Below the pieces are notes generated by a model. The model saw nothing but the letters and a program-made list of their open reading frames with translations, did no database searches and was not told the DNA's origin. Source: Pseudomonadales bacterium (lineage in GTDB: Bacteria > Pseudomonadota > Gammaproteobacteria > Pseudomonadales > UBA7434). From it: DNA of 64,000 nt. The stretch is taken from assembly GCA_028223755.1 (NCBI GenBank), contig JAOIUY010000005.1:89121-153120 (forward strand). The letters are read 5' to 3'. The position numbers were made by a program, and so were the translations under genes. Below, in pieces: positions 17,248 to 26,326 of the stretch; positions within the stretch are counted from its first letter, which is position 1, and each line of letters begins with the position of its first letter.

Positions 17248-18089
17248 TTATAGTAACTGCCAGCGTTGCTTGTCACCCTCGCCCACACTCTGTGTACGCA
17301 GCTCTTGCTTTAACTTAACAAGATGCGCCAACAGTGATAATTGAGCGTAGTCATGCAATGAAGCGTCGACATCATCATACACCTGAGTCACTAATGTCGT
17401 TAACGTTGAAAACGGCTTAGCAGCCAGCTTTTCAATCACTTTCGCTTCTCGGCCTAGCCGATGTTCAATCAAATATCGAAGCGTTTCTAAAGGCTGATCC
17501 ATCAGCTCGCCATGCGCAGGACCAATATTGAGTAACGGATAGCTTCCAACCGCTGAAGGGATTCAATATAAGCCTTCATATCACCACTGGGCGGCACAAT
17601 GACGACCGTTGAACCATTCATAATATGGTCGCCGGCCAAAAGCGTCCCTTCTTCTTCAAGCAAAAAACATAAATGATTACTGACATGACCTGGGGTATGA
17701 ATAGCGCGCAAATGAAAATCGTCAGCGACAATCACATCGTCATGCTGCATCGCCCAATCAGGCTTAAAGGTCTTATCTTGAAAGAGATCATCTGCCGGTG
17801 GCATACCAACCATTTGCGCGCCGGTAGCCTTGGCAATGGGAACCGCGGCGGGAGAATGATCGAGGTGAGTATGAGTGACAACAACCCATTTGATACGATC
17901 ACCGACGCTGTTGAGTATCGCATCAATATGCGATGACTCAACAGGACCGGGATCGACAATGGCAATTTCATTGTCACCAACGATATAAGTGTTAGTGCCT
18001 GCCCCCGTCATCAGTCCAGGGTTCGGTGCTGTTATCCGGCACAGACGATCACTTAGACGGACAACCTTGCCATGCGTTAAGGTCGACAT
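17248..18089 (-). pseudogene. LACTB2-like metallo-beta-lactamase-fold hydrolase, frameshifted
   Basis: The N-terminal frame (17502-18089) has GAGTNTYIVGD, the zinc motif THTHLDHSPAA, HTPGHVSNHLCFLLEEE and AGDHIMNGSTVVIVPPSGDM, then runs out of frame into a premature TGA at 17502-17504. The second frame resumes with the conserved NIGPAHGE, then MDQPLETLRYLIEHRLGREAKVIEKL and a winged-helix-like tail. One base missing near 17535 would restore one protein of about 280 residues, the normal family length. The split falls just before the last metal-binding His of PAHG, so the larger fragment should be inactive. Relatives cleave single-stranded RNA or act on thioesters. A sequencing indel is possible. 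Confidence 0.8.
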
Positions 18090-18131
18090 AAAAGTGCTAA
18101 ACGCTAATGACTCATCACTAACTGCTAATGA

Positions 18132-19322
18132 CTAAAGGCAGTTAGCGATTTTAACATTAGGATCAACTTCGGCATCATAATCAACGCCGTCGAGGTTAAA
18201 GCCAAACAAGTTCATAAACTCGGTCTGGTAACCTTCAAAGTCAGAAATTGACATCAAATTCTCAGATGTCACTTGCGCCCATAATGACTCAACCTGCTCT
18301 TGAACATGCGGGGCCAATTCCTTTCTATCAGCTCGTAAACGACCTTCTTCATCAGCAAATGGCTCTGCACCGTATAAGCTCTCTTTCAGCAAGCCGTAAA
18401 CTTGCTCAATACAACCCTCATGTGTGCCTTCAGCTTTCATTACTTTAAATAACAAAGCTAAATACAGCGGCATAACGGGTATTGCTGAGCTTGCCTGTGT
18501 CACAACAGCTTTTAACACTGACACTCTGGCATCGCCATTAAGTGCTGACAAACGCTGACGAATATTTTTAACGCGTAAATCCAAATCTTGCTTAGCACGC
18601 CCAATCGTACCGTGCCAGTAGATATCCCATGTGACTTTTTCGCCCACATAAGTATAAGCCGTGGTTTTTGCACCTTCCGCCAACACGCCCGCGTCGGCTA
18701 ATGCATCAATCCACATCTCCCAATCTTCACCACCCATAACGGTAACAGTATCGGCAATTTCTTCTTCACTGGCGGCATCGACAGTCACTTCTTCAATGAT
18801 TTTTTTATCCGTATTAACGCAGCGCTGAGTGACGCTTTTACCAATCGGCTTAAGTGAAGAGCTAAACACCTCACCTGTTTTGGGATGCTGACGACGTGGT
18901 GAAGCCAAGCTATAAACAACAAGGTCTACTTGGCCTAAATCTTCTTTAATCGTTTCAATGGTTTTTTGTTTAATTTCATCCGAAAACGCATCGCCGTTAA
19001 TACTTTTAGCATAAAGCCCTTCAGCCTCGGCATAGCGATGAAAAGAGGCCGAGTTATACCAACCCGCTGTACCTGGCTTTCTCTCGGTACCTGGCTTTTC
19101 AAAGAAAACACCTAGGGTGCTTGCACCGGCACCAAAAGCTGCACTAATTCGCGAAGCCAAACCATAGCCCGTCGATGAGCCAATCACTAATACGCGCTTG
19201 GGCAAACCATCAATCTCACCAGCAGCTTTGACATAATCAATCTGACGCTTAACATTCTCATCACAACCTGTAGGATGAGTTGTAACACACATAAAACCAC
19301 GCACACGGGGCTTAATAATCAT
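18132..19322 (-). CDS. fabV: Trans-2-enoyl-ACP/CoA reductase FabV
   Basis: It performs the final NADH-dependent reduction of the fatty acid elongation cycle and is naturally tolerant of triclosan. The 396 residues match the family. The extended SDR signature has Tyr235 and Lys244 ([11 protein letters not shown]-x8-K). The dinucleotide loop [16 protein letters not shown] is at 44-59, and [11 protein letters not shown] is at 134-144. The N-terminus [19 protein letters not shown] is typical. The gene stands alone, divergent from miaE. No FabI is visible in the window. Confidence 0.97.
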   Translation of the reverse strand: MIIKPRVRGFMCVTTHPTGCDENVKRQIDYVKAAGEIDGLPKRVLVIGSSTGYGLASRISAAFGAGASTLGVFFEKPGTERKPGTAGWYNSASFHRYAEAEGLYAKSINGDAFSDEIKQKTIETIKEDLGQVDLVVYSLASPRRQHPKTGEVFSSSLKPIGKSVTQRCVNTDKKIIEEVTVDAASEEEIADTVTVMGGEDWEMWIDALADAGVLAEGAKTTAYTYVGEKVTWDIYWHGTIGRAKQDLDLRVKNIRQRLSALNGDARVSVLKAVVTQASSAIPVMPLYLALLFKVMKAEGTHEGCIEQVYGLLKESLYGAEPFADEEGRLRADRKELAPHVQEQVESLWAQVTSENLMSISDFEGYQTEFMNLFGFNLDGVDYDAEVDPNVKIANCL

Positions 19323-19479
19323 AAATAAACCTTATTCAATCACTGGATGGGCGGTTGCCGGAGCAATATCAGCAACCCTTGATAAAAGCGATTATTGTCG
19401 AAAATACAGCCGAGCAAATAAACGGTGAGGTATTATAATACTCAGCGCCAACGAAAACAGCCAAATATTGAGGATTAAC

Positions 19480-20106
19480 TTGTCTAACACCACTATCAAC
19501 ACGAATATCGAGCCCAATCACTTTCAGGTCAGTGATAAGCCATTACGTTTTGCCACACCCATTGAGTGGGTGAATACGGTTATGGACGATTTTGACACCT
19601 TTTTACAAGATCATGCCGCTGCCGAAAAAAAGGCCTCTAGCATGGCGATGTCTATGATCTCCCACTACCCTAACCGGATTGCCTTAGTTGAGGCCATGGC
19701 TGCATTAGCGGTAGAGGAATTAAACCACTTTCGCGAGGTGATCAAATGGTTACATCGACGCGACATACAGCTGACTCCCGATAATAAAGATCACTATGTT
19801 ATCGCTATGCGTAAACACATGAGGAATGGCAGCGATGTCTATCTGCTTGATCGCTTGTTAATAGGCGGCATTATTGAAGCGCGCGGCTGTGAACGCTTTG
19901 GCATGGTGGCAGATGCATTACCCGAGGGTGACTTACAAAATTTCTATCATGCAATCACTCAATCAGAAGCCAAGCACTATCAACTATTTATCGATTTAGC
20001 TCACCAATACTTTGCCGCCGAGGTTGTTAATGAACGCTTAGACACATTGTTAGATATTGAAGCTAAAATTACCGCCGATTTAATTATTAGTGCCGCACTG
20101 CATTAA
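19480..20106 (+). CDS. miaE: tRNA-(ms2io6A37) hydroxylase MiaE
   Basis: It hydroxylates the isopentenyl group of 2-methylthio-N6-isopentenyladenosine at tRNA position 37. The four-helix diiron core shows paired ExxH ligands: EELNHFREV and SEAKHYQLF, with Glu in the AAEKKAS helix and in IIEARGCERFG. The length of 208 residues is normal. I choose TTG 19480 as the start because GAGG lies 6-7 bases before it. A TTG at 19468 is in frame but lacks a site. The gene is followed after 12 bases by a glycosyltransferase-like gene, so the two are probably cotranscribed. Confidence 0.93.
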   Translation: MSNTTINTNIEPNHFQVSDKPLRFATPIEWVNTVMDDFDTFLQDHAAAEKKASSMAMSMISHYPNRIALVEAMAALAVEELNHFREVIKWLHRRDIQLTPDNKDHYVIAMRKHMRNGSDVYLLDRLLIGGIIEARGCERFGMVADALPEGDLQNFYHAITQSEAKHYQLFIDLAHQYFAAEVVNERLDTLLDIEAKITADLIISAALH

Positions 20107-20118
20107 TAGCCATAAACC

Positions 20119-21450
20119 GTGAGCGTTATTGAAAAATATTTAAGCCAATATGCTGAACCAGAAGCACAGCAACTTGATGGTCTTGCCGGCCAATATCAAC
20201 ACTGTGTTTGCATACCTGCCTATAACGAAGAACCCATATTTATTGAACGGCTAGTAGCGTTTATTAACCGTCAATCTGCAACTCTCGCTATTATCGTACT
20301 GAATAGACCTGACGAGACAACTGACAATGAAAATAACGACGCACTAGAAAACCACGCCTGCAAAAAACGATTAGCTCAACAACTGGATATGAGCTGGCAA
20401 CATAACAATCTGCAATTATATTGCGCAGAAAACCAAAGCGCCGTATTACTCGTCGATCGTTTTGACGCAGGCGCACTCATTCCTTACAAACAAGGGGTTG
20501 GTCTGGCAAGAAAAATTGCTGCTGATATAGCCCTACAATTAATCGAGCGACAACAGATAACCTCACCTTGGATTTACTCCACTGATGCTGATGTAGTATT
20601 GCCTGATAATTATTTTGAGCGAGACCATAACCATCTAACCGTTAAACACTATCAGATAAAAAAAACTGCACACAAAAAAGACATTGCCGCTTATATACTC
20701 GCCTACCAACATATAGCCACCGGCAAGCCAACTATTGATACCGCCACTCAACTTTACCAACATCGACTTAATGCCTATGTCGAAGGGTTGAGATCGGCCA
20801 ACTCGCCCTATGCCTTTGAAACCTTAGGCAGCACGCTTTGCATTCACGCGCTGCACTATGCAATGGTGCGCGGCTTTCCCAAGCGCGCTGCTGGCGAAGA
20901 CTTTTATCTACTTAATAAGCTGGCTAAAACCGGTGACATCCTATCGCTCAATATGCCCATGATAGAAATCGAATCACGCATATCGCATCGAACACCATTT
21001 GGCACCGGCTCATCAGTCGATGATATTTTATCAGCCGACGACCCACAGCAAGCCGCTATTTTTTATCATCCACAGCTTTTTATGCTTTTGAAAAAAACAT
21101 TGGTTTGGATTGAAGGATTAGCTGAACAAACGCCTAGTGACAGCATAATAGATTCTTGGCAAGATCAAATTAACAACTATAGCCAATGGCCTGCCGAAGA
21201 ACAGTTGATGATTACACAGGCACTAAAAGCAATCGATTTTAATCGTGGGCTGTCGCACTGCTTATCGAATAGTCGTAATGCGATACAGTTTAAACGTCAT
21301 ATGGAAAGCTGGTTTGATGGGTTTAAAACTCTCAAGTATTTACATGCATTGCGCGACAAAAATAATTTATCAAATATTTCAGAGAAAAATTATCTTGCGC
21401 TACAAAACATCAATCACAATTTAAAGTCTAGCGACTCTAGCTCTGCATAA
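20119..21450 (+). CDS. Putative family 2-like glycosyltransferase
   Basis: The 443 residues, from a GTG start, begin the fold with HCVCIPAYNEEPIFIERL (about 27-44), the usual opening of GT-A enzymes. A DxD-like STDADVVLPDNYF lies near 155-165, and AAGEDFYLLNKLAK near 257-270 matches the conserved ED of the acceptor site. There is no membrane segment or signal peptide, so it is probably cytoplasmic. Nucleotide-sugar and acceptor are unknown. It follows miaE closely, but a functional link is not obvious. Its 3' end overlaps the convergent crotonase gene by 37 bases. Confidence 0.7.
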   Translation: MSVIEKYLSQYAEPEAQQLDGLAGQYQHCVCIPAYNEEPIFIERLVAFINRQSATLAIIVLNRPDETTDNENNDALENHACKKRLAQQLDMSWQHNNLQLYCAENQSAVLLVDRFDAGALIPYKQGVGLARKIAADIALQLIERQQITSPWIYSTDADVVLPDNYFERDHNHLTVKHYQIKKTAHKKDIAAYILAYQHIATGKPTIDTATQLYQHRLNAYVEGLRSANSPYAFETLGSTLCIHALHYAMVRGFPKRAAGEDFYLLNKLAKTGDILSLNMPMIEIESRISHRTPFGTGSSVDDILSADDPQQAAIFYHPQLFMLLKKTLVWIEGLAEQTPSDSIIDSWQDQINNYSQWPAEEQLMITQALKAIDFNRGLSHCLSNSRNAIQFKRHMESWFDGFKTLKYLHALRDKNNLSNISEKNYLALQNINHNLKSSDSSSA

Positions 21451-22262
21451 TCGCCATCGCGACGCTCCTGAGCTGCATTCATGGCCTCAGCTAAATCAGT
21501 TACCCGAAACATACCGCCCTGCCAGGTAGCCGTATAGTTAAGACCTTCATCAACACCGTGATTGCGGCCATACGTCAACATCTCTTTAGTACCTGCAACA
21601 ATTAAAGGCGAATGTGCAGCAATCGATTTCGCCACCTCCATCACCGCCGCCAATAAACTTTCTTGATCAGGATAGACTGCATTAACTAAGCCCGAACTTA
21701 AAGCCTCATCGGCTAACATCTTGCGACTTGTGTAAGCCAACTCTCGCACAAGCCCTTCAGGTATTAATTTTGGTAAGCGCTGCAAGGTTCCTAAATCAGC
21801 AAGAACACCCAGCTCAGTTTCTTTAATCACAAAAAAACTATCGGCGGTGCAGTAACGACAATCGGCAGCCGTGATCATATCAATGCCACCACCAATACAG
21901 CCGCCCTGTATTGCAGTCAGCACAGGCATTCTGCATTGCTCTAACACACTCAAAACATTTTGTAGCTGTAATATCCAGCGTCTTAATGCTTCGGCACAGC
22001 GCGCTTGCTCTAATTCAAAACGCTGACCTAGCTGAGCAAAAACTTCCAGATCCATACCTGCGGTAAAATGCTTACCCGTAGATGACAACACAATAACTCG
22101 TGCTGCTGAGGCATGATCAATCGCCTTAACAACACGAGGTAGCTCTTCCCAAAAGTCAGCATTCATACTGTTAAGTTGGTCAGGCCGATTTAATTGCAAG
22201 TGGGCAATATGATTATCGATACTGACTTTAAAGGTTTTTAAGTTTTCGAGTTCGGGGATCAT
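21414..22262 (-). CDS. Crotonase-family dienoyl-CoA isomerase-like protein
   Basis: The oxyanion-hole segments are STGKHFTAGMDLEVF and GGCIGGGIDMITAADCRYC. The residues that define delta-3,5-delta-2,4-dienoyl-CoA isomerase (ECH1) are present: Asp in GGGIDM, Glu in FFVIKETELG and Asp in LADLGTLQRLPK. That enzyme helps degrade unsaturated fatty acids with odd-position double bonds. The start at ATG 22262 is chosen because GAGGT lies 8 bases upstream. An ATG five codons earlier overlaps that site. It is divergent from the aldolase gene, and its end overlaps the glycosyltransferase gene on the other strand. Confidence 0.88.
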   Translation of the reverse strand: MIPELENLKTFKVSIDNHIAHLQLNRPDQLNSMNADFWEELPRVVKAIDHASAARVIVLSSTGKHFTAGMDLEVFAQLGQRFELEQARCAEALRRWILQLQNVLSVLEQCRMPVLTAIQGGCIGGGIDMITAADCRYCTADSFFVIKETELGVLADLGTLQRLPKLIPEGLVRELAYTSRKMLADEALSSGLVNAVYPDQESLLAAVMEVAKSIAAHSPLIVAGTKEMLTYGRNHGVDEGLNYTATWQGGMFRVTDLAEAMNAAQERRDGDYAELESLDFKL

Positions 22263-22277
22263 CACAACAGACCTCAT

Positions 22278-22604
22278 TCATATTCTATTGGGTTGCAACC
22301 TTAAGGCACTTATTCAAACACCATAACAGCTTTTAGAGGCGCTTGAAATACAGCACTCACCAGACAGGTAAAAACTATCACTTGTATCATACGACTACTT
22401 ATTAACCGCACAGCTCAAACCAAGCGCTTTTATTTGAAAATTAAATTCAAGTAATTTTTCTCTAACCTGATCGCTTCAGTGGTCTTAGAATACGCCTCGT
22501 CACTGGGTAACAGTGATGATGTAAAAAAAAACGAGAGCAATTCACCTTTTATCGTATTAGACTATTAGCTTAAAGGTTCCCTTGTAAGACATAGGCTAAC
22601 GAAT
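22278..22604. promoter_or_regulatory. Divergent control region with small inverted repeat
   Basis: The region between the crotonase and aldolase genes contains TCACTG-GGTAA-CAGTGA at 22500-22516, about 90 bases before the aldolase start. It could be an operator. I see no other gene or terminator. Confidence 0.3.
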
Positions 22605-23429
22605 ATGAATAACAAAACCTCTGCTGACGAACAAACTTCTGAAACTGCAACCAATAGCACAGTAATGAATGCCGATGACAGCTTTATGTGGCCAATGCAA
22701 TTTGATTCTGTAGAAGCAGAGCGATTGCATAGAAAGCAGCGACTCACTGCTGCCCTACGCTTATTCGGAAAGTTTGGTTTTGATGAGGGTGTTGCAGGTC
22801 ATATCACTGTCCGCGACCCAGAACATACTGATTGTTTTTGGGTTAACCCAATGGGCGTATCGTTTAAACAAGTGACTTTATCGCAGCTGTTGTTAGTCGA
22901 TCATCAAGGTAAAGTTATTGAAGGCAATGGTTTACTAAATGGCGCGGCTTTTACCATTCATAGCCATATCCATAGCGCTCGACCCGATGTCATTGCTGCC
23001 GCACACTGCCACTCTATTTACGGTAAAAGCTGGTCATCACTGGGCAAGCAATTAGACCCGCTGTCTCAAGATGCCTGTGCGTTTTATAACGATCACTCAC
23101 TGTTTAAAGATTTCTCTGGTGTCGTTTTAGATATGTCCGAAGGCGAAGCATTAGCTAAAGCGTTAGGTGACAATAAAGCCTGTATCTTACAAAACCATGG
23201 ATTAATGACCGTTGGCGGAACCATTGAAGCAGCGGCATGGTGGTACTTTACCATGGAGCGCTCCTGCCAAGCACAACTGCTTGCCGAAGCAGCTGGCACA
23301 CCCAAAATAATTCCTGATGCAATCGCTCAAAGCACCTATGATACTGTGGGCTCTGAACTTGCTGGCTGGTTTAGCTTTCAGCCTTTATATAATGTTATTG
23401 TCGCCGAACAGCCGGATATGTTTAATTAA
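22605..23429 (+). CDS. Class II aldolase/adducin-family protein
   Basis: The 274 residues have the zinc-binding fold of fuculose aldolase relatives: GHITVRDP, FWVNPMGVSF, the metal pair HSHIHSARPDV and AAHCHSIYGK, and a third His in CILQNHGLMTVGGTIEAAAWWYF. These resemble the adducin-head subgroup rather than characterised sugar-phosphate aldolases. The first 30 residues are polar and poorly conserved, so a later start is possible. An HD-domain gene follows after 32 bases in the same direction. The substrate is unknown. Confidence 0.88.
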   Translation: MNNKTSADEQTSETATNSTVMNADDSFMWPMQFDSVEAERLHRKQRLTAALRLFGKFGFDEGVAGHITVRDPEHTDCFWVNPMGVSFKQVTLSQLLLVDHQGKVIEGNGLLNGAAFTIHSHIHSARPDVIAAAHCHSIYGKSWSSLGKQLDPLSQDACAFYNDHSLFKDFSGVVLDMSEGEALAKALGDNKACILQNHGLMTVGGTIEAAAWWYFTMERSCQAQLLAEAAGTPKIIPDAIAQSTYDTVGSELAGWFSFQPLYNVIVAEQPDMFN

Positions 23430-23461
23430 CATCGCATGATTTTTTAAAAGGCAGCCCTATC

Positions 23462-24043
23462 ATGAATGAAAAAAATGCCCCTCGGGCAACATTCACAAAA
23501 ATGGAAGACGGTAGCAAAGAAGATTGGTCGTTAGTTTTTGATGCCTCTATACATTTTTTTACCGGCTTACCGGATCGCCTTGTTACTCATTTAGAATTAC
23601 TGCGTGGCGGCTATGGCGGATTTGTCGTAGACCGGTTAGAACATAGCTTACAAACCGCTTCTCGCGCCTATCGTGATGGACGCGATGAAGAATATGTTGT
23701 CTGCGCCCTACTCCATGATATTGGTGACACCCTAGCATCTTTCAATCATGCTGATATGGCAGCCACTTTATTAGAACCGTTTGTTAGCGAAAAAAATTAC
23801 TGGATGGTCAAGCATCACGGAATTGTACAGGGCTATTACTTTTTTGAGCATTTAGGATTGGATAAAAACAAGCGGGATAGTCTACAAGAGCATCCATACT
23901 ATGCTGACACCGAAGAATTTTGTCGCGTGTATGATCAGGTATCATTTGACCCTGATTATGAATCGATGAAACTGGAGGATTTTTTACCGATGCTTAAAAA
24001 CGTATTTTCTGAACCGAAAAAAAGCATTTACACGTCAGATTAA
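23462..24043 (+). CDS. HD-domain protein resembling PhnZ/MIOX-type diiron oxygenases
   Basis: The 193 residues contain YGGFVVDRLEHSLQTA, ALLHDIGD, FNHADMAA and MVKHHGIVQGYYF, that is, the spaced H...HD...H...H pattern of HD proteins. A YGG..DRLEHSLQ helix and a lysine next to the third His recall PhnZ, TmpB and inositol oxygenase, where a mixed-valent diiron site cleaves C-C or C-P bonds with O2. A late VSFDPDYES could give the last Asp ligand. It may instead be an ordinary phosphohydrolase. It is coupled with the aldolase gene, which suggests a small catabolic pair. Confidence 0.75.
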   Translation: MNEKNAPRATFTKMEDGSKEDWSLVFDASIHFFTGLPDRLVTHLELLRGGYGGFVVDRLEHSLQTASRAYRDGRDEEYVVCALLHDIGDTLASFNHADMAATLLEPFVSEKNYWMVKHHGIVQGYYFFEHLGLDKNKRDSLQEHPYYADTEEFCRVYDQVSFDPDYESMKLEDFLPMLKNVFSEPKKSIYTSD

Positions 24044-24065
24044 TTGTTTAAAACTAATCAAGATA

Positions 24066-24095
24066 CAAGGTCGCCAGTAATGCCCAGCGACCTTG
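24066..24095. terminator. Hairpin between convergent genes
   Basis: CAAGGTCGC and GCGACCTTG arms (9 bp) with a 12-base loop lie between the HD-domain gene and the convergent porin-like gene. No strong U-tract follows on either strand, so termination may be weak or Rho-assisted. Confidence 0.45.
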
Positions 24096-24105
24096 GTAAA
24101 GACGT

Positions 24106-24918
24106 TTATAGACGTAGACTTAACTCTAGAGATAAACCAGTAACATCAATATTGTCTTGATCGGAAATATAATAAGTAGCACTTCCTCTAACATTCGGTT
24201 TGAAAAACCACTCAGCAAAAGCAAATACTCTATCGTCATCAATATCAGCTAAAGCAATATCAAAACCTGCACCAATACCTAATTTTGAGCTCGGGTATAA
24301 TGTTGCTGATAACGCAAGACCAAACTGCTCATCATCGGTCAACTTATCGGCCATCGAAATACTGCCCTCAACCGCAAAGCTAACATCAGTAATACCGACA
24401 TGAGAGATCGACAAGCTATAAGCGTCTTCAACTAAATCAGAGTTTTGTTTATCTTCTGCGCGCGAATACTGCAACGATACAGTCGTTGTTTCGCCTACAT
24501 ATTTTCCTACACTCAGTTCAAGTTGATCAGAGCCAGCACCATCAGTGTCAATGCCATTTGTATCAATACTGTCAGAGGAATAAGCAGCGCTAAGTATTAA
24601 CCCAGTGTCTTTGTTAAGCCAATCGATAGCAGCATGAGTCGTATGCGCATCTATATCTTCATTTTCTGAATAGCCGATTGTATAGCTAGAAGCACGGCTA
24701 ACAAATGCAGCCTTAGCTAATGGACCAACAGATGTGTCAACGTCAGAAAAATAAATTTTCTGCACAACGCCATACATTCCCATATCATCTGATTGACCGT
24801 CTACATTAGCACTTTGATAGCTTGCAGTTAATTCAGAGCTGTAATTTTCAGCAGTACTGATTTGAGCAAGACCGCTAAACAAAACAATCGCAAGTCCATG
24901 GTAAATCTTATTATTCAT
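24106..24918 (-). CDS. Putative outer-membrane beta-barrel protein
   Basis: The start at ATG 24918 follows AAGGAG by 9 bases. An ATG 13 codons upstream has no site. A signal peptide (MNNKIYHGLAIVLFSGLAQISTA) precedes alternating short amphipathic strands rich in Ser, Asp and aromatic residues (ATYYISDQDN, LSLELSLRL). The protein ends in Leu-Arg-Leu with strong strand character, close to the outer-membrane C-terminal signature. At 270 residues it could form a 12-14-strand barrel. I do not recognise a precise porin family and no substrate can be given. It has no operon partner. Confidence 0.65.
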   Translation of the reverse strand: MNNKIYHGLAIVLFSGLAQISTAENYSSELTASYQSANVDGQSDDMGMYGVVQKIYFSDVDTSVGPLAKAAFVSRASSYTIGYSENEDIDAHTTHAAIDWLNKDTGLILSAAYSSDSIDTNGIDTDGAGSDQLELSVGKYVGETTTVSLQYSRAEDKQNSDLVEDAYSLSISHVGITDVSFAVEGSISMADKLTDDEQFGLALSATLYPSSKLGIGAGFDIALADIDDDRVFAFAEWFFKPNVRGSATYYISDQDNIDVTGLSLELSLRL

Positions 24919-25056
24919 CGTAAATTTCTCCTTAATATGTAAAAGTGGGATTTTCACTGAACGTGAAAAAACCGGTTATCATTTTATTGTTAGTAAGATA
25001 AATTTGAAAAAAGGGTAACTAAATTTTTATCATTGTTATTAAAAATAACTAGCGAC

Positions 25057-26271
25057 TTACAAAGTTGCAATGCCACGCTGTAAATCTATTAATAAATCAT
25101 CAAGCGATTCAAGCCCTACTGCCACACGAATCAAATTATCGGTAATGCCTGCCGTCGCTCGCGCTTCTGGCGACAAACGACTATGAGTTGTTGTCGCAGG
25201 ATGAACAATAGTCGATTTAGCATCACCTAAATTAGCCGTTAAAGAAATCACTTGCGTCGCTTCAATAAAACGCCATGCAGCGGCTTGACCACCCTTAACT
25301 CTAAAAGATAAAACACCACCGAAATGGCTTTGCTGAGTTTTCGCCAACACATGACCTGGATGCGATTCTAAACCGGCATAAAATACTTCCTCGACAGCCT
25401 CTTGCGATTCTAACCAAGTGGCAATCGCCATCGCACTGTCTGAGTGTGCTTTCATACGTAGATGTAAGGTCTCTAAACCTTTTAAAAACACCCACGCATT
25501 AAAGGGGCTCATACTTGGCCCGCCCGCACGCACTAAGTTACGCACTGGTTCAACATGCTCGGCACTACCAACAACTGCACCACCTAAACATCGACCCTGA
25601 CCATCAATATATTTAGTCGCCGAATGTATAACAATATCGGCACCTAAAGCTAAGGGCAGTTGCAAGGCTGGTGAACAAAAGCAATTATCGACGGCAAACA
25701 AAATAGTATGATCATTGGCAAGCGCTGATAAAGCTCGAATATCACCAACCTCACTCAGTGGATTAGAGGGTGTTTCGATAAAAAATAATTTTGTATTGCT
25801 TTGAATTGAATCGCGCCAGCCATTAAGATCGGTGAGCTTAACGTAACTCACTTCAACGCCGAACTTAGTAAAAAAGTTATTCAACAATGTAACCGTTGAG
25901 CCAAAGACATCACTTGAACAAACAATATGATCACCAGCGCTTAAATGCGCCAGACATAAACTCATGATCGCACCCATACCCGATGAGGTAGCAATACAAT
26001 CTTCGGCGCCTTCCATTGCAGCTAGACGCTGTTCAAAATTTCTAACCGTTGGGTTGGTGTAACGGGAATAAACACTACCATCAACATCACCAGAAAAACG
26101 AGCAGCTGCATCGGCACAGTCTTCAAACACATAACTTGAGGTAAGAAAAAGCGCTTCAGAGTGCTCATTTTCATCGGTACGCGATTGCCCTGCACGCACA
26201 GCCAAAGTCTGACTCTGCGCATCAGCTAAGGCATTCGCTAGTATTTCTTTTTCGCTATCTGTTTTTGACAT
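25057..26271 (-). CDS. metZ: O-succinylhomoserine sulfhydrylase
   Basis: It makes homocysteine from O-succinylhomoserine and sulfide with PLP in methionine synthesis. The 404 residues match the Cys/Met metabolism PLP family: YSRYTNPTV, SSGMGAIMS, AVDNCFCSPALQLPL and the PLP lysine in HSATKYIDGQGRCLGG. The C-terminal TANLGDAKSTIVHPATTTHSRL is typical. Gene order purF-metZ is conserved in Pseudomonas relatives, where this enzyme is MetZ. The gap to purF is 55 bases, so they are probably cotranscribed. Confidence 0.94.
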   Translation of the reverse strand: MSKTDSEKEILANALADAQSQTLAVRAGQSRTDENEHSEALFLTSSYVFEDCADAAARFSGDVDGSVYSRYTNPTVRNFEQRLAAMEGAEDCIATSSGMGAIMSLCLAHLSAGDHIVCSSDVFGSTVTLLNNFFTKFGVEVSYVKLTDLNGWRDSIQSNTKLFFIETPSNPLSEVGDIRALSALANDHTILFAVDNCFCSPALQLPLALGADIVIHSATKYIDGQGRCLGGAVVGSAEHVEPVRNLVRAGGPSMSPFNAWVFLKGLETLHLRMKAHSDSAMAIATWLESQEAVEEVFYAGLESHPGHVLAKTQQSHFGGVLSFRVKGGQAAAWRFIEATQVISLTANLGDAKSTIVHPATTTHSRLSPEARATAGITDNLIRVAVGLESLDDLLIDLQRGIATL

Positions 26272-26326
26272 AAAAAATCAATCGTTTAAAAATAAATGAG
26301 TAAAACTCAGCATTAGGCTTTATCGC

